The translations under genes and the position numbers were made by a program. The notes beneath the pieces are model-generated. The model worked only from the letters and a program-made list of their open reading frames with translations, was not told the DNA's origin and made no database searches. From NCBI GenBank assembly GCA_033764875.1, contig JANRIO010000052.1:1-64000 (forward strand): a DNA stretch of 64,000 nt, in the 5' to 3' direction. Below, one piece after another: positions 44,461-53,507 of the stretch (positions within the stretch are counted from its first letter, which is position 1; every line of letters starts with the position of its first letter). This DNA comes from AWTP1-13 sp033764875 (GTDB taxonomy: Bacteria; Pseudomonadota; Alphaproteobacteria; Rhizobiales; Hyphomicrobiaceae).

Positions 44461-45864
44461 ATGGCGACGACGGACGACAGCGGTGCCTTCGCGACGGCAA
44501 CGGAGATCGCGGCCGACGTGCACGCGGGCACCCGAAGCGCGACGGCGGTGATCGAGGCGGCCCTTGCCCGCATCGGCCGGCTCAACCCGGTCCTCAACGC
44601 GTTCACGGCGACGACGGCGGAGCGGGCGCTGGCGCGTGCGCGCGAGATCGATGCGGCGCGGGGCAAGGGCCACGGCCTCGGGCCGCTGGCGGGCGTGCCG
44701 TTCGCGGTCAAGAACCTGCTCGACGTGAAGGGCATCGCGACGCTGGCCGGATCCAAGATCAACCGCGCGCATCCCCCGGCCAAGGCCGACTCGCCGCTGA
44801 TCGAGCGGCTGGAGGCGGCCGGCGCGGTGCTGGTCGGCGCGCTCAACATGGGCGAGTACGCCTACGACTTCACCGGCGAGAACGCGCACGATGGCCCCTC
44901 GCGCAACCCGCACGACACCAAGCGCATGACGGGCGGCTCGTCCGGCGGCTCGGGCGGGGCGGTGGCGGGCGGCCTGGTGCCGATCGCGCTCGGCTCCGAC
45001 ACCAACGGCTCGATCCGGGTGCCGTCCTCGTTCTGCGGGCTGTTCGGCCTGAAGCCGACGTACGGGCGGCTCACGCGGGCGCGGTCGTTCCCGTTCGTGG
45101 CAAGCCTCGACCACCTGGGGCCGCTGGCGCGCTCGGTCGCCGACCTCGCGGTCAGCTACGACGCCATGCAGGGACCGGACGCGGAGGATCCCGTGTGCAC
45201 GAGGCGCGGCATCGAGCCGGTGGCCGAGATCGTGCGGCGCGGGGCGGACGGCCTGCGCATCGCGGTGGCCGGCGACTACTTCAGAAAGGGCGCGCACGCG
45301 GAGGCCATCGAGGCCGTCGAGCGCGTGGCCAAGGCCCTGGGGATCGCCCGCGAGATCGTGGTTCCGGCGGCGGGGCGGGCAAGGGCGGCGGCCTACATCA
45401 TCTCGGCCAGCGAGGGCGCCGCGCTGCACCTCGACCGCATCCGCCGCCAAGCGCAAGACTTCGATCCGGACGTGCGCGACCGCCTGATCGCGGGCGCCAT
45501 GATCCCGGCGAGCGTCGTGGTCAAAGCGCAGAAGCTGCGCCGCTGGTACCGCGAGCAGGTGCTGGCGCTGTTTGCCGACGTCGACGCCATCATCGCGCCG
45601 GCGACGCCGACGGTGGCGCCGCTGATCGGGCAGAAGACGCTGGACCTGGACGGCGTGCAGGTGCCGCTCAGGCCCAACATCGGCATCTTCACGCAGCCGA
45701 TCTCGTTCATCGGGCTGCCGGTGGTCGCCGTGCCCATCCCGCTGGCGCCGATGCCGATCGGCGTGCAGATCATCGCGGCGCCGTGGCGCGAGGACATCGC
45801 GCTCAGGATCGCGCACGCGCTGGAGGCCACGGGCGTTGCGGCGGCGCCCAGGCCCACGCTTTGA
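44461..45864 (+). CDS. AtzE-family amidase
   Basis: Amidase-signature hydrolase, 467 residues. The Ser-Ser-Lys triad is visible: Lys84 in FAVKNLLD, a Ser of GGSSGGSGG (about 158-166), and nucleophile Ser184 in SDTNGSIRVP. With its small partner just upstream this is the AtzE-AtzG pair, which removes an amide from 1-carboxybiuret in the cyanuric-acid pathway. It is not GatA: no gatB is present and the partner is AtzG-like rather than GatC. Followed after 11 bases by the AtzH-like gene. Confidence 0.92.
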   Translation: MATTDDSGAFATATEIAADVHAGTRSATAVIEAALARIGRLNPVLNAFTATTAERALARAREIDAARGKGHGLGPLAGVPFAVKNLLDVKGIATLAGSKINRAHPPAKADSPLIERLEAAGAVLVGALNMGEYAYDFTGENAHDGPSRNPHDTKRMTGGSSGGSGGAVAGGLVPIALGSDTNGSIRVPSSFCGLFGLKPTYGRLTRARSFPFVASLDHLGPLARSVADLAVSYDAMQGPDAEDPVCTRRGIEPVAEIVRRGADGLRIAVAGDYFRKGAHAEAIEAVERVAKALGIAREIVVPAAGRARAAAYIISASEGAALHLDRIRRQAQDFDPDVRDRLIAGAMIPASVVVKAQKLRRWYREQVLALFADVDAIIAPATPTVAPLIGQKTLDLDGVQVPLRPNIGIFTQPISFIGLPVVAVPIPLAPMPIGVQIIAAPWREDIALRIAHALEATGVAAAPRPTL

Positions 45865-45875
45865 GGAGGCAGCAG

Positions 45876-46265
45876 GTGGAGATCAACATTCCCGAGGTCG
45901 TCGCCGAGGTGACGGCGGAGTTCAACCGCTACGAGACGGCGCTGACGACGAACGACGTCGCCACGCTCGACGCCATCTTCCACGACGACCCCAACACGAT
46001 CCGGTACGGCATCGGCGAGAACCTCTACGGCTTTGCCGAGATCGCCGCGTTCCGCGCCGCGCGCCCGTCCGTCAACCTGATGCGGCGCATCGCGCGCACG
46101 CAGATCACCACCTACGGGCGGGACTTCGCCACGGCCTCGACGCTGTTCTACCGCGACCACATGCCCGGCAAGGTCGGCCGGCAGATGCAGACCTGGATGC
46201 GCACGCCCAAGGGCTGGCGCGTGGTGGCGGCGCACGTGAGCGTCATCGACGAGCCCAAACGCTAA
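45876..46265 (+). CDS. AtzH/HpxZ-like (DUF3225) protein, NTF2 fold
   Basis: A 129-residue protein of the AtzH/HpxZ family, found in ureide and cyanuric-acid operons. Motifs: FNRYETALTTNDVATLDAIFHDDPNTIRYG, YGFAEIAAFRAARP, WRVVAAHVSVIDEP, which fit an NTF2-like cone that holds a small ligand. The start is a GTG at 45876 with a strong GAGGAGGC 5 bases upstream; no better ATG exists. The exact role (ligand carrier or hydrolase helper) is not settled. It lies between the two amidases. Confidence 0.88.
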   Translation: MEINIPEVVAEVTAEFNRYETALTTNDVATLDAIFHDDPNTIRYGIGENLYGFAEIAAFRAARPSVNLMRRIARTQITTYGRDFATASTLFYRDHMPGKVGRQMQTWMRTPKGWRVVAAHVSVIDEPKR

Positions 46266-46287
46266 CCAGACGGGAAGCCTGCACCTG

Positions 46288-48093
46288 ATGTCCAAGCGCG
46301 AGATCCCGATCGACATTGCCGGCCTGAAGCGCGCCTACGCGCGCGGGCTGTCGCCGGCGGCCGTGATCGAGGACATCTACGACACCATCGCCAAGGTCAG
46401 CGATCCCGGCATCTTCATCACCCTCCTCGACAAGAGGAAGGCGCTGAAGGCGGCGCAGGCCCTGCGCAAGGCGGACCGCGACAGCCTGGCGCTGTGGGGC
46501 ATGCCGTTCGTGGTCAAGGACAACATCGACGTCGCGGGGCTGGCGACGTCGGCCGCCGCACCGGCCTTCGCCTACCGGCCCAAGCGCAATGCCACGGCGG
46601 TGCAGAAGCTGATCGACGCCGGCGCCATCCTGATCGGCAAGACCAACCTCGACCAGTTCGCCACGGGGCTCGTCGGCGTGAGGACGCCGCTGCCGGTGCC
46701 GAAGAACCCGTTCGACGGCGCGATCGTGCCCGGCGGCTCGAGCTCGGGCTCGGCGGTCGCGGTGGCGCGCGGCATGGCGGCCTTCGCGCTCGGCACCGAT
46801 ACGGCCGGCTCGGGGCGGGTGCCGGCCGGCCTCAACAACATCGTCGGCCTGAAGCCCTCGGTCGGCGCCGTGTCGAGCCTCGGCATGCTGCCGGCCTGCC
46901 GCACGCTCGACTGCATCTCGGTGTTCGCGCTCACGGTCGACGACGCATGGGCCGTGTACGAGGTGATCGCCGGCCCCGACGCGGAGGATGCGTTCTCGCG
47001 GCCCATCACGCTCGGCGCGCCCAGTGCGCCGGCGCCGCGGATGCGGCTCGGCGTGCCACGGGGCCGGGACCTCCTGTTCTTCGGCGACGCGGCGGCGAAG
47101 GCGCACTGGAAGGCGTGCGCGGCGATCGTGGCGGAGATGGGCGCGGAGCTCGTCGAGGTCGACTTCAAGCCGCTGTTCGAGACTGCGAGCCTGCTCTACG
47201 ACGGCCCGTGGGTGGCCGAGCGCTACCAGGCGCTGCGCGAGATCATGGAGACGCGCGCCGGCGACCTGCACCCGGTGACGCGGGCCGTGATCGAGAAGGC
47301 CAAGAGCTTCTCGGCGGCAGACGCCTTCGCCGGCCGCTACCGGCTGGAGGAGCTCAAGCGCACGGCGGAGCGGATGATGGCCGGGCTCGACGGGCTGATG
47401 GTGCCGACGGCGCCCATCATCCCGACGGTGGCGGAGCTCGCGGCCGACCCGATCGGGCCCAACATGCGGCTCGGCACCTACACGAACTTCGTCAACCTGC
47501 TCGACATGTGCGGCATCGCCGTGCCGGGGCCGATGCGCAAAGACGGGCTGCCGGCCGGCATCACGCTGCTGGGCGCGCGCGGGCGCGACGCGGCGCTCGC
47601 CTCGATCGGACGCGCCTTCCACCACAAGGCGGCCAAGAGCATGGGGGCGACGGGACGGCCGCTGCCGGCGCCGCGGGCGCTGCCCGCCGCCGCGCCGCCC
47701 GGCATGATCGAGATCGCGGTGGTGGGTGCGCACCTGTCGGGCATGGCGCTCAACCACGAGGTGCGCAATCTCGGCGGCGTGTTCGTGCGCGCGGCGGAGA
47801 CGGAGGCCTGCTACGAGCTCTACGCGCTGCCCGGCGGGCCGCCGAAGCGGCCGGGGCTGATCCGGGTCGCGGCCGGCACCGGGCATGCCATCGCCACCGA
47901 GGTGTGGGCGATGCCGGCCGACGGCTTCGGCCGCTTCGTCGCCGGCATCCCGGCGCCGCTCGGCATCGGCACGCTGCAGCTTGGCGACGGCACGCGGCCG
48001 AAGGGCTTCCTGTGCGAGGCGGAGGCCGTGCGCGGGGCGCGACACATCTCGTCCTACGGCGGCTGGCGCGCGTTCATCGCGGCGCAGGCCTGA
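46288..48093 (+). CDS. atzF: Allophanate hydrolase, AtzF family
   Basis: Converts allophanate to ammonia and carbon dioxide via N-carboxycarbamate. 601 residues in two parts: an amidase-signature domain (about 1-450) with Lys77 in FVVKDNID, Ser residues in GGSSSGSAVAVARG and nucleophile Ser175 in TAGSGRVPA; and a C-terminal domain (about 470-600) with the AtzF-type MALNHEVRNLGGVF and YELYALPGG. It lacks a urea carboxylase partner nearby, consistent with allophanate from a ureide or biuret route rather than from urea. Last gene of the transporter-amidase run. Confidence 0.93.
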   Translation: MSKREIPIDIAGLKRAYARGLSPAAVIEDIYDTIAKVSDPGIFITLLDKRKALKAAQALRKADRDSLALWGMPFVVKDNIDVAGLATSAAAPAFAYRPKRNATAVQKLIDAGAILIGKTNLDQFATGLVGVRTPLPVPKNPFDGAIVPGGSSSGSAVAVARGMAAFALGTDTAGSGRVPAGLNNIVGLKPSVGAVSSLGMLPACRTLDCISVFALTVDDAWAVYEVIAGPDAEDAFSRPITLGAPSAPAPRMRLGVPRGRDLLFFGDAAAKAHWKACAAIVAEMGAELVEVDFKPLFETASLLYDGPWVAERYQALREIMETRAGDLHPVTRAVIEKAKSFSAADAFAGRYRLEELKRTAERMMAGLDGLMVPTAPIIPTVAELAADPIGPNMRLGTYTNFVNLLDMCGIAVPGPMRKDGLPAGITLLGARGRDAALASIGRAFHHKAAKSMGATGRPLPAPRALPAAAPPGMIEIAVVGAHLSGMALNHEVRNLGGVFVRAAETEACYELYALPGGPPKRPGLIRVAAGTGHAIATEVWAMPADGFGRFVAGIPAPLGIGTLQLGDGTRPKGFLCEAEAVRGARHISSYGGWRAFIAAQA

Positions 48094-48237
48094 GGCGCGA
48101 GGCGCCCACTCGCTGGCGCCTCGGCCGCCGCCCCCCGGGTCCCGGCGCTTGCGTGCGCGGCCCCTGGGTCCCGGCCTGCAGCGGGGCCGCGCTGATGGAG
48201 ACGCGCGATGCCGGCTGCGGCCGGGCGCGCAGACGGC

Positions 48238-49107
48238 TCACCACGCCAGCGCGTTGAGGGCGGCGATGGGCGCGAAGGCGCGCGGCGCGAACAGGGCAGC
48301 CAGCGTCGCCTCGCTCAGGCCGTCTTGGAGATGCACGGCGCTGGCGATCATCACCGTCCTGAGGCCCGCCTCGCAGCCGCCGCGGATGTCGGTCTCGACG
48401 CCGTCGCCGATGGCGAGCATGGCCGAGACCGGAACCGGCGCGCCGCGCAGCCGCGCGATCTCGGCGAAGGCGCGCTCGTAGGCGGGAGCGTAGGGCTTGC
48501 CGGCGTAGGCGACGGCGCCGCCAAGGGCCGCGTAGCGTGCGGCCAGCGCGCCGGCGCAGTAGACGAGCCGGTCGCCGCGCTCGACCTTGAGGTCCGGGTT
48601 GGCGCAGATCATGGGCAGGCCGCGCCCGATGAGCGGCGTGAACAGCTCGTCATAGTCCTCAGGCGTCTCGCGGGTGTCGTCCCACAGGCCCGAGCACAGG
48701 ATCGCCTCGGCATCGCGGGCCCGCACGACGCGGACGTCGAGACCCTCGAGCAGGCCCTTGTCGCGGTCGGGCCCGATGTGCAGGAAGGCGCGGCCGGGCA
48801 CCGCGGCGATGAGGCCGCGCGTGACGTCGCCGGAGGTGACGCCGCCGTCGTAGGCATCGTCGGGCACACCGAGAGCGCGCAGCTGGCGCACGACGTCGGG
48901 GAAGGGCCGCGGGGCGTTGGACAGCAGCAGCACGCTGCCGCCGCCGGCGCGGAAGCGCCGGCACGCCTCGACGGCGCCGGGAAAGGCGGCGACGCCGTTG
49001 TGCATGACGCCCCAGATGTCGACGATCCAGGCGTCCGCGTCGCCGGACAGGGCGGAGATGCCCGAAAGGATCGGGATCCGCGGCCGGGCCTTGCTCGAGG
49101 TGCTCAT
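48238..49107 (-). CDS. TIGR01459-type HAD hydrolase (NagD-like, class IIA)
   Basis: A 289-residue HAD phosphatase. Motif I is WIVDIWGVMHNGV (Asp-x-Trp replaces Asp-x-Asp, the TIGR01459 form). Motif II is VLLLSNAPRP. The class IIA cap follows, then YCAGALAARYAALGGAVAYAGKPYAPAYERAF (motif III Lys) and AIGDGVETDIRGGCEAG. The Asp-to-Trp change after the nucleophile is a feature of this mainly alphaproteobacterial family, whose substrate is unknown. It is convergent with atzF and lies 42 bases from the EAL gene stop. Confidence 0.9.
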   Translation of the reverse strand: MSTSSKARPRIPILSGISALSGDADAWIVDIWGVMHNGVAAFPGAVEACRRFRAGGGSVLLLSNAPRPFPDVVRQLRALGVPDDAYDGGVTSGDVTRGLIAAVPGRAFLHIGPDRDKGLLEGLDVRVVRARDAEAILCSGLWDDTRETPEDYDELFTPLIGRGLPMICANPDLKVERGDRLVYCAGALAARYAALGGAVAYAGKPYAPAYERAFAEIARLRGAPVPVSAMLAIGDGVETDIRGGCEAGLRTVMIASAVHLQDGLSEATLAALFAPRAFAPIAALNALAW

Positions 49108-49149
49108 GGGCCGTCAGTAGCCGCCCGCGGGCGCGGGATCAAGCGGGGA

Positions 49150-50754
49150 TCAGGCGACCGCGTTGGGCGGCGAGGCCACGACCTCCTGCTTGACGAGACG
49201 CGGCGCCCCGAACAGCGAGCCGCGACCCAGAAGCACGCCGAAGCCCAGAATGCGCGCAAGCTGCCAGTCGTCGTCGATGTGGCCGACGATGAGCCCGAGG
49301 CCGGCTTGCGTGAGCATGCGGATGATGTCCGACGCCGGAACCAGGCCGGACGGCGCCGGCAGGCCCTCGAGGAACACCGGCGCGTCGAGATTGACGAACT
49401 CGAAGCCCATGCGCTTGAGCTCGTCGAAATCCATGTCGAGATCGGTGACGCCGTCGAGGGCGAAGCGGAAGCCGGCGGCGGCGAGCGCCGACAGCGTCTG
49501 CACGTGGCCCGGCGAGAAGATGCGCACCTCCGCCTGCTGGAAGGAGATGACGAGGCTCATGGGGCCGGCGGTCGGCTCGGCGGAGGCGGTCGAGAGGAAG
49601 CGGTGATCGGTCAGCGATTCGCCCGCAATGGCCGTCAGCACGGAGCCGGAGCGGCCGCCGGCACCGAGCTTGCGGGCGACGCGGGCGGCGCGAATGATGC
49701 GCGCAACATCGATGCGCGGCATCAGGCCGGAGCCGAGGGCGACGCGGGTGACCTCATCCTGGGCCATGGCGGAGCCGTCGGCCATCAGCAGGCGCGTCGA
49801 GACCTCGAAATGGCGGGTGCGGCCCTCGGTCAGGGACTGGATCGGCTCGAGCAGCACCTCCATGCGCTCGGCGGCCAGCGCCTCGGCGACGCGGATCAAT
49901 TGCGCGCTGACGGCCTGCGCCTCCCGGGGGCGCGCCGCGGCCACCGACTGGGGGGCGGAGGACGCCGCGGCCGGCGCGGCCCTGGGCAGCGGCTCGACGG
50001 CCGGCGGCGGAGGGGGCGGCGGTGGCGGTGCCTTGGTGGCGGGCTGGCGCTGGCCCTGGGGCGTGGCGCGCATGGTTTGCGCGGCGGCCTCAAGCGCCGC
50101 GATCGAGCGGTCGATGATGGCCTCGCCGTCGGGCTGCTGCGGCACCAGCTTGCCGCGCACCTTGGGCGGCTTCGACGGGGTCGTGTTGAGCTCGTCGGCG
50201 AGCTTCTTGACGAGGCTCTCGATCATCTCGACGGTCAGATCCGGCGGGCCATGCGCCACCTTGCTCACGTCGGAAACGGGTGGCGGCGGCGGGGCCTGGG
50301 ACCTGGGCAGCTCGGGCGGGGGCGCGTCGTAGCCGGCGAGGCTCGGCACATCGGCCGGGCGAAGCGCGAACGGATCGGCCTCGCGCGGCGGTGCCAGCTC
50401 GGGCTCGGGCGCAATGGGGGGCGGCGCGGCGCGGCGGCCGAACTCGATGCCGAGCTGCGGCTCGAGGCCCTTCTCGTGCGCCCACGGATCGAAGGTCTCC
50501 TCCGCGGCGGGCGGCGGCGCCGGCCGGGCGGAGCGGGCCTCCGCGCGGAACGCGCGGCGCATGACGAGGTGCGACGCGAGCAGCACGGCGTAGATGGCGA
50601 GCGCCGTCGCCAGCCCGTTCAGCAACGGCAGGCTCAGGCGCTGGAACACGAACACGCTCACGGCGAGCGTCACGACGGTGACCGAGAAGATCACGAACGC
50701 ATCGGCAAGGCGCGCGCCTGCCGACGACGCCACCGTGCCCTTTTGACGTGCCAT
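49150..50754 (-). CDS. Membrane-anchored degenerate EAL-domain protein
   Basis: A 534-residue protein. Two hydrophobic helices lie at about 15-60 (ADAFVIFSVTVVTLAVSVFVF, LLNGLATALAIYAVLLASHLV). A long Pro-rich linker follows (about 75-285, with a run of nine Pro near 245). An EAL-like domain is at about 300-520. The hallmark Glu-Ala-Leu is replaced (RHFEVSTRLL), and the DDFG-type motif is LDGVTDLDMDFDELKRM, so cyclic-di-GMP breakdown is unlikely; it may bind the nucleotide or a protein instead. Start at 50754 has GGAGG upstream. Role unknown, conserved in Rhizobiales as far as I recall. Confidence 0.85.
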   Translation of the reverse strand: MARQKGTVASSAGARLADAFVIFSVTVVTLAVSVFVFQRLSLPLLNGLATALAIYAVLLASHLVMRRAFRAEARSARPAPPPAAEETFDPWAHEKGLEPQLGIEFGRRAAPPPIAPEPELAPPREADPFALRPADVPSLAGYDAPPPELPRSQAPPPPPVSDVSKVAHGPPDLTVEMIESLVKKLADELNTTPSKPPKVRGKLVPQQPDGEAIIDRSIAALEAAAQTMRATPQGQRQPATKAPPPPPPPPPAVEPLPRAAPAAASSAPQSVAAARPREAQAVSAQLIRVAEALAAERMEVLLEPIQSLTEGRTRHFEVSTRLLMADGSAMAQDEVTRVALGSGLMPRIDVARIIRAARVARKLGAGGRSGSVLTAIAGESLTDHRFLSTASAEPTAGPMSLVISFQQAEVRIFSPGHVQTLSALAAAGFRFALDGVTDLDMDFDELKRMGFEFVNLDAPVFLEGLPAPSGLVPASDIIRMLTQAGLGLIVGHIDDDWQLARILGFGVLLGRGSLFGAPRLVKQEVVASPPNAVA

Positions 50755-51131
50755 GCACCGCCTCCGCAATCTTCGTCGATTCGACCTGATAAAGCATTCG
50801 CGAGCGCTGCTGCATGCGCAACCCGCGATGGCAGCCGGCGGGCGGTTTTCCACCAGCAACGACGGTTATCGACAGCCGCGCCGCGAAATGCTGCCCGCCG
50901 CGGGGCGACGCGGACGCGAAAAGGGCGGCCGGAATGCTGCGCCCCATTCCTTCGATGCGGCGAGCATCTTCACGCCATCCATGCGGGGCGCGTGCGCCGG
51001 GACCCCCTCTCCCCATGCAGCGAAGCGGAGTGGGGAGAGGGTCAGGGGCAGGATCTTGCTCTGAGGTTGGAGTGTGCTGCTGCCCCTCACCCCGGCCCTC
51101 TCCCCGCGAGCGGGGAGAGGGAGACGCCGGT
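50755..51131. other. Gap with two type C palindromes (CCCTCTCCCC..GGGGAGAGGG)
   Basis: About 377 bases with no gene. Two hairpins dominate: 51003-51041 (arms CCCTCTCCCC and GGGGAGAGGG) and about 51081-51121 (GGCCCTCTCCCCGC, GCGGGGAGAGGG). The same element is repeated three times at 59.99-60.25 kb. They follow the aminotransferase gene and may help end its transcript. Confidence 0.65.
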
Positions 51132-52460
51132 TCAGCCCACCGCGTTCAGGATCTTGGCGATGCCGTCGCGGATCTCGCCGATGTCGCTCTCCGTGCAGAC
51201 CAGCGGCGGGGCCACGATCAGGGTGTCCATGGTCACGCGCACGTAGATGTTGAAGTCGTGATACATGCGCTCGATGGCCTCGTAGCCGCGCACGCCGGGC
51301 TTGCCGGGCAGCGGATCGAGGTCGATGCCGGCCATGAGGCCGACGGTGCGGATGTCGGCGACGTTGGGCTGGCCCTTGAGGCTCATCATGGCGTCGGCGA
51401 ACACCGGCTCGAGCTTCAGGGCGCGCTCGAACAGACCCTCGTCCTTGTAGATGTCGAGCGTGGCGAGGCCCGCCGCGGCGGCCAGGGGATGGCCCGAGTA
51501 GGTGTAGCCGTGGAACAGCTCGATCATGTGCTCGGCGCCGGTCATGAAGGCGTCGTAGATGCCCTTGGAGGCCATCACGCCGGCCATCGGCACGGCCGCG
51601 TTGGTGACGCCCTTGGCGAAGGTGATCATGTCGGGCTCGACGTCGTAGCGCTCGGACGCAAAGCAGGTGCCGAGACGGCCGAAGCCGGTGATGACCTCGT
51701 CGAAGATCAGAAGGATGCCGTGCTGGGCCGTGATCTCGCGCAGCTTCTTGAGGTAGCCCTTGGGCGGCGGCAGGCAGCCCGTGGAGCCGGCCACCGGCTC
51801 GACGATGACGGCGGCGATGGTCGAGGCGTCGTGCAGGTTGATGAGACGGGTGAGCTCGTCCGCCAGGTGCGCGCCCCACTCCGGCTCGCCCTTGGTGAAG
51901 GCCTGCTTGGAGCGGTCATAGGTCGACGGCAGATGATCGACGCCCGTGAGCATGTTGCCGAACTGCTTGCGGTTGGCGACCATGCCGCCGACCGAGATGC
52001 CGCCGAAGCCGATGCCGTGGTAGCCGCGCTCGCGGCCGATGAAGCGGGTGCGGGCGCCCTCGCCGCGGGCCTTGTGGTAGGCAAGGGCGATCTTCAGCGC
52101 CGTGTCGACGGCCTCGGAGCCCGAGTTGGAGAAGAAGGCGTAGTCGAGGCTGCCGGGGGCGAGCAGCGCCAGGCGGGAGGCCAGCTCGAACACCTTCGGG
52201 TGGCCGTACTGGAACGCCGGGGAGTAGTCGAGTTTGGCCGCAGTCTCTTGAATTGCCTTGACGATCGGCTCGCGGCAGTGGCCCGCGTTGACGCAGAAGA
52301 GGCCCGAGGTGGCGTCCAGCACCTTGGTGCCGTCCGGCTTGAAATAGTGCCGGTCCTTGGCGCCGGAGAACAGCCGCGGCTTCTTCTTGAAGGCCCGGTT
52401 GGGGGTGAACGGCACCCAGTAGGACTCGAGCTCGTTGGGCTTCATATCGAGGGGGGCCAT
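51132..52460 (-). CDS. Class III omega-amino acid:pyruvate aminotransferase
   Basis: PLP enzyme moving an omega-amino group (for example from beta-alanine) to pyruvate. 442 residues. Opening NELESYWVPFTPNRAFKKKPRL matches the beta-alanine:pyruvate group. Other signs: NSGSEAVDTALKIAL, RGYHGIGFGG, LIFDEVITGFGR (Asp for PLP) and FAKGVTNAAVPMAGV with the PLP lysine, ending PPLVCTESDI. The substrate within this class cannot be fixed by sight. It diverges from the SDR gene with a 307-base gap that holds a Gly/Cys-rich hairpin but no gene. Confidence 0.92.
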   Translation of the reverse strand: MAPLDMKPNELESYWVPFTPNRAFKKKPRLFSGAKDRHYFKPDGTKVLDATSGLFCVNAGHCREPIVKAIQETAAKLDYSPAFQYGHPKVFELASRLALLAPGSLDYAFFSNSGSEAVDTALKIALAYHKARGEGARTRFIGRERGYHGIGFGGISVGGMVANRKQFGNMLTGVDHLPSTYDRSKQAFTKGEPEWGAHLADELTRLINLHDASTIAAVIVEPVAGSTGCLPPPKGYLKKLREITAQHGILLIFDEVITGFGRLGTCFASERYDVEPDMITFAKGVTNAAVPMAGVMASKGIYDAFMTGAEHMIELFHGYTYSGHPLAAAAGLATLDIYKDEGLFERALKLEPVFADAMMSLKGQPNVADIRTVGLMAGIDLDPLPGKPGVRGYEAIERMYHDFNIYVRVTMDTLIVAPPLVCTESDIGEIRDGIAKILNAVG

Positions 52461-52767
52461 GGTCGCATCTCGCAGGTTTGACGTTGATATTCCCGACGGT
52501 TTCTAGCAGGCCCTGCGGAGGCCTCCAAGCCGCAGGCGGCGCATAGGCTGCATTCCAGTGTCGCGGACCTCGGGCAAAATGCCCGTCAGGCACCGCGATC
52601 CGGCGCCGCCGGACCGCCACAAGGTTGACCGGTATCGGTCCCGATTCCGGCCCACGAGGACCCGAATCGCCCGGGCATTTAGCGGTTGTTAGGCGATTCG
52701 GATCGAATGCTCTGCCTTGACCCGAGCAAACGCCCAACCCGTTCGGTTGTGTTGAGGAGGAGTGCCC

Positions 52768-53502
52768 ATGTTGATGAGCGTCGTCGAGGAAGCCCAGTCG
52801 GTGCAACGGCACCCGGAGCTGGCGGGCAAGCGGGTGCTCATCACGGGCCTGTCGCGCAGCGCGGGCGTGGACCTGGCGCGCGCATTCGCCGAGCACCGGG
52901 CGCGGCTGATCCTGCAGTTCGCCGAGGCCTGCGAGGACATGGACGCGGTGGCCGAGATCGCGGCGCAGTCGGCGCTCGAGATCCAGTCCTTCGGGCCCGT
53001 CGCGTGCTCGAGCGAGGCGGCCGTCGCCTTCGCCCGCACCGCCGTGCAGGCCTTCGGCGGGCTCGACGCGGTGATCAACGTCATCCCGCTGGCGGCGCCG
53101 GCGGCCGGGGCCGGGGCGCAGGTCGAGGATCTGGAGCGGCTCGTCGCCGAGCGGCTGCGGTTGCCGCTGCACCTGTCGCAGATCGCGGCCAACCGCATGG
53201 CCATGATGATGACCGAGGGCATGGTCCTCAACGTCGCCGCGGTGCAGGCCAAGGGCCAGACGAAATGGGCGTTCGCCTCGATGGTGAAGGCGGCGCTCTC
53301 CGGCATGACCCGCGCGCAGGCCGAGGAATGGGCCGGCAAGGGCATCCGCTTCAACGCGATTGCGCCGCAGACGTCGACGCTGGCGATCGAGCCGGGCCTC
53401 AATGGAGAGGCAAGCGTCGCGATGCTGGCGCTCTACCTCGCCTCAAGCCACGGACGGCGGCTGTCCGGCCACGTGTTCGAGGCCGACTGCGCGCGCTGCT
53501 GA
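52768..53502 (+). CDS. Atypical short-chain dehydrogenase/reductase-like protein
   Basis: A 244-residue Rossmann-fold protein of the SDR superfamily. The cofactor loop is ITGLSRSAGVDLA (TGxxxxAG), and the NVIPLAAPAA stretch stands where NNAG would be. The usual catalytic Tyr-x-x-x-Lys is missing: the matching stretch is KWAFASMVKAAL, with Lys kept but Tyr replaced, and the Ser before it is not clear either. The end HVFEADCARC is close to the SDR C-terminal pattern. It may be inactive or use other chemistry. Start 52768 has GAGGAGG 7 bases upstream; a GTG six bases earlier is too close to that site. Confidence 0.82.
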   Translation: MLMSVVEEAQSVQRHPELAGKRVLITGLSRSAGVDLARAFAEHRARLILQFAEACEDMDAVAEIAAQSALEIQSFGPVACSSEAAVAFARTAVQAFGGLDAVINVIPLAAPAAGAGAQVEDLERLVAERLRLPLHLSQIAANRMAMMMTEGMVLNVAAVQAKGQTKWAFASMVKAALSGMTRAQAEEWAGKGIRFNAIAPQTSTLAIEPGLNGEASVAMLALYLASSHGRRLSGHVFEADCARC

Positions 53503-53507
53503 GCGGG

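Noticed and set aside
44461..45864. GatA subunit of the tRNA amidotransferase
   Set aside because: No gatB, and the neighbours are AtzG-, AtzH- and AtzF-like; the pair fits AtzE/AtzG.
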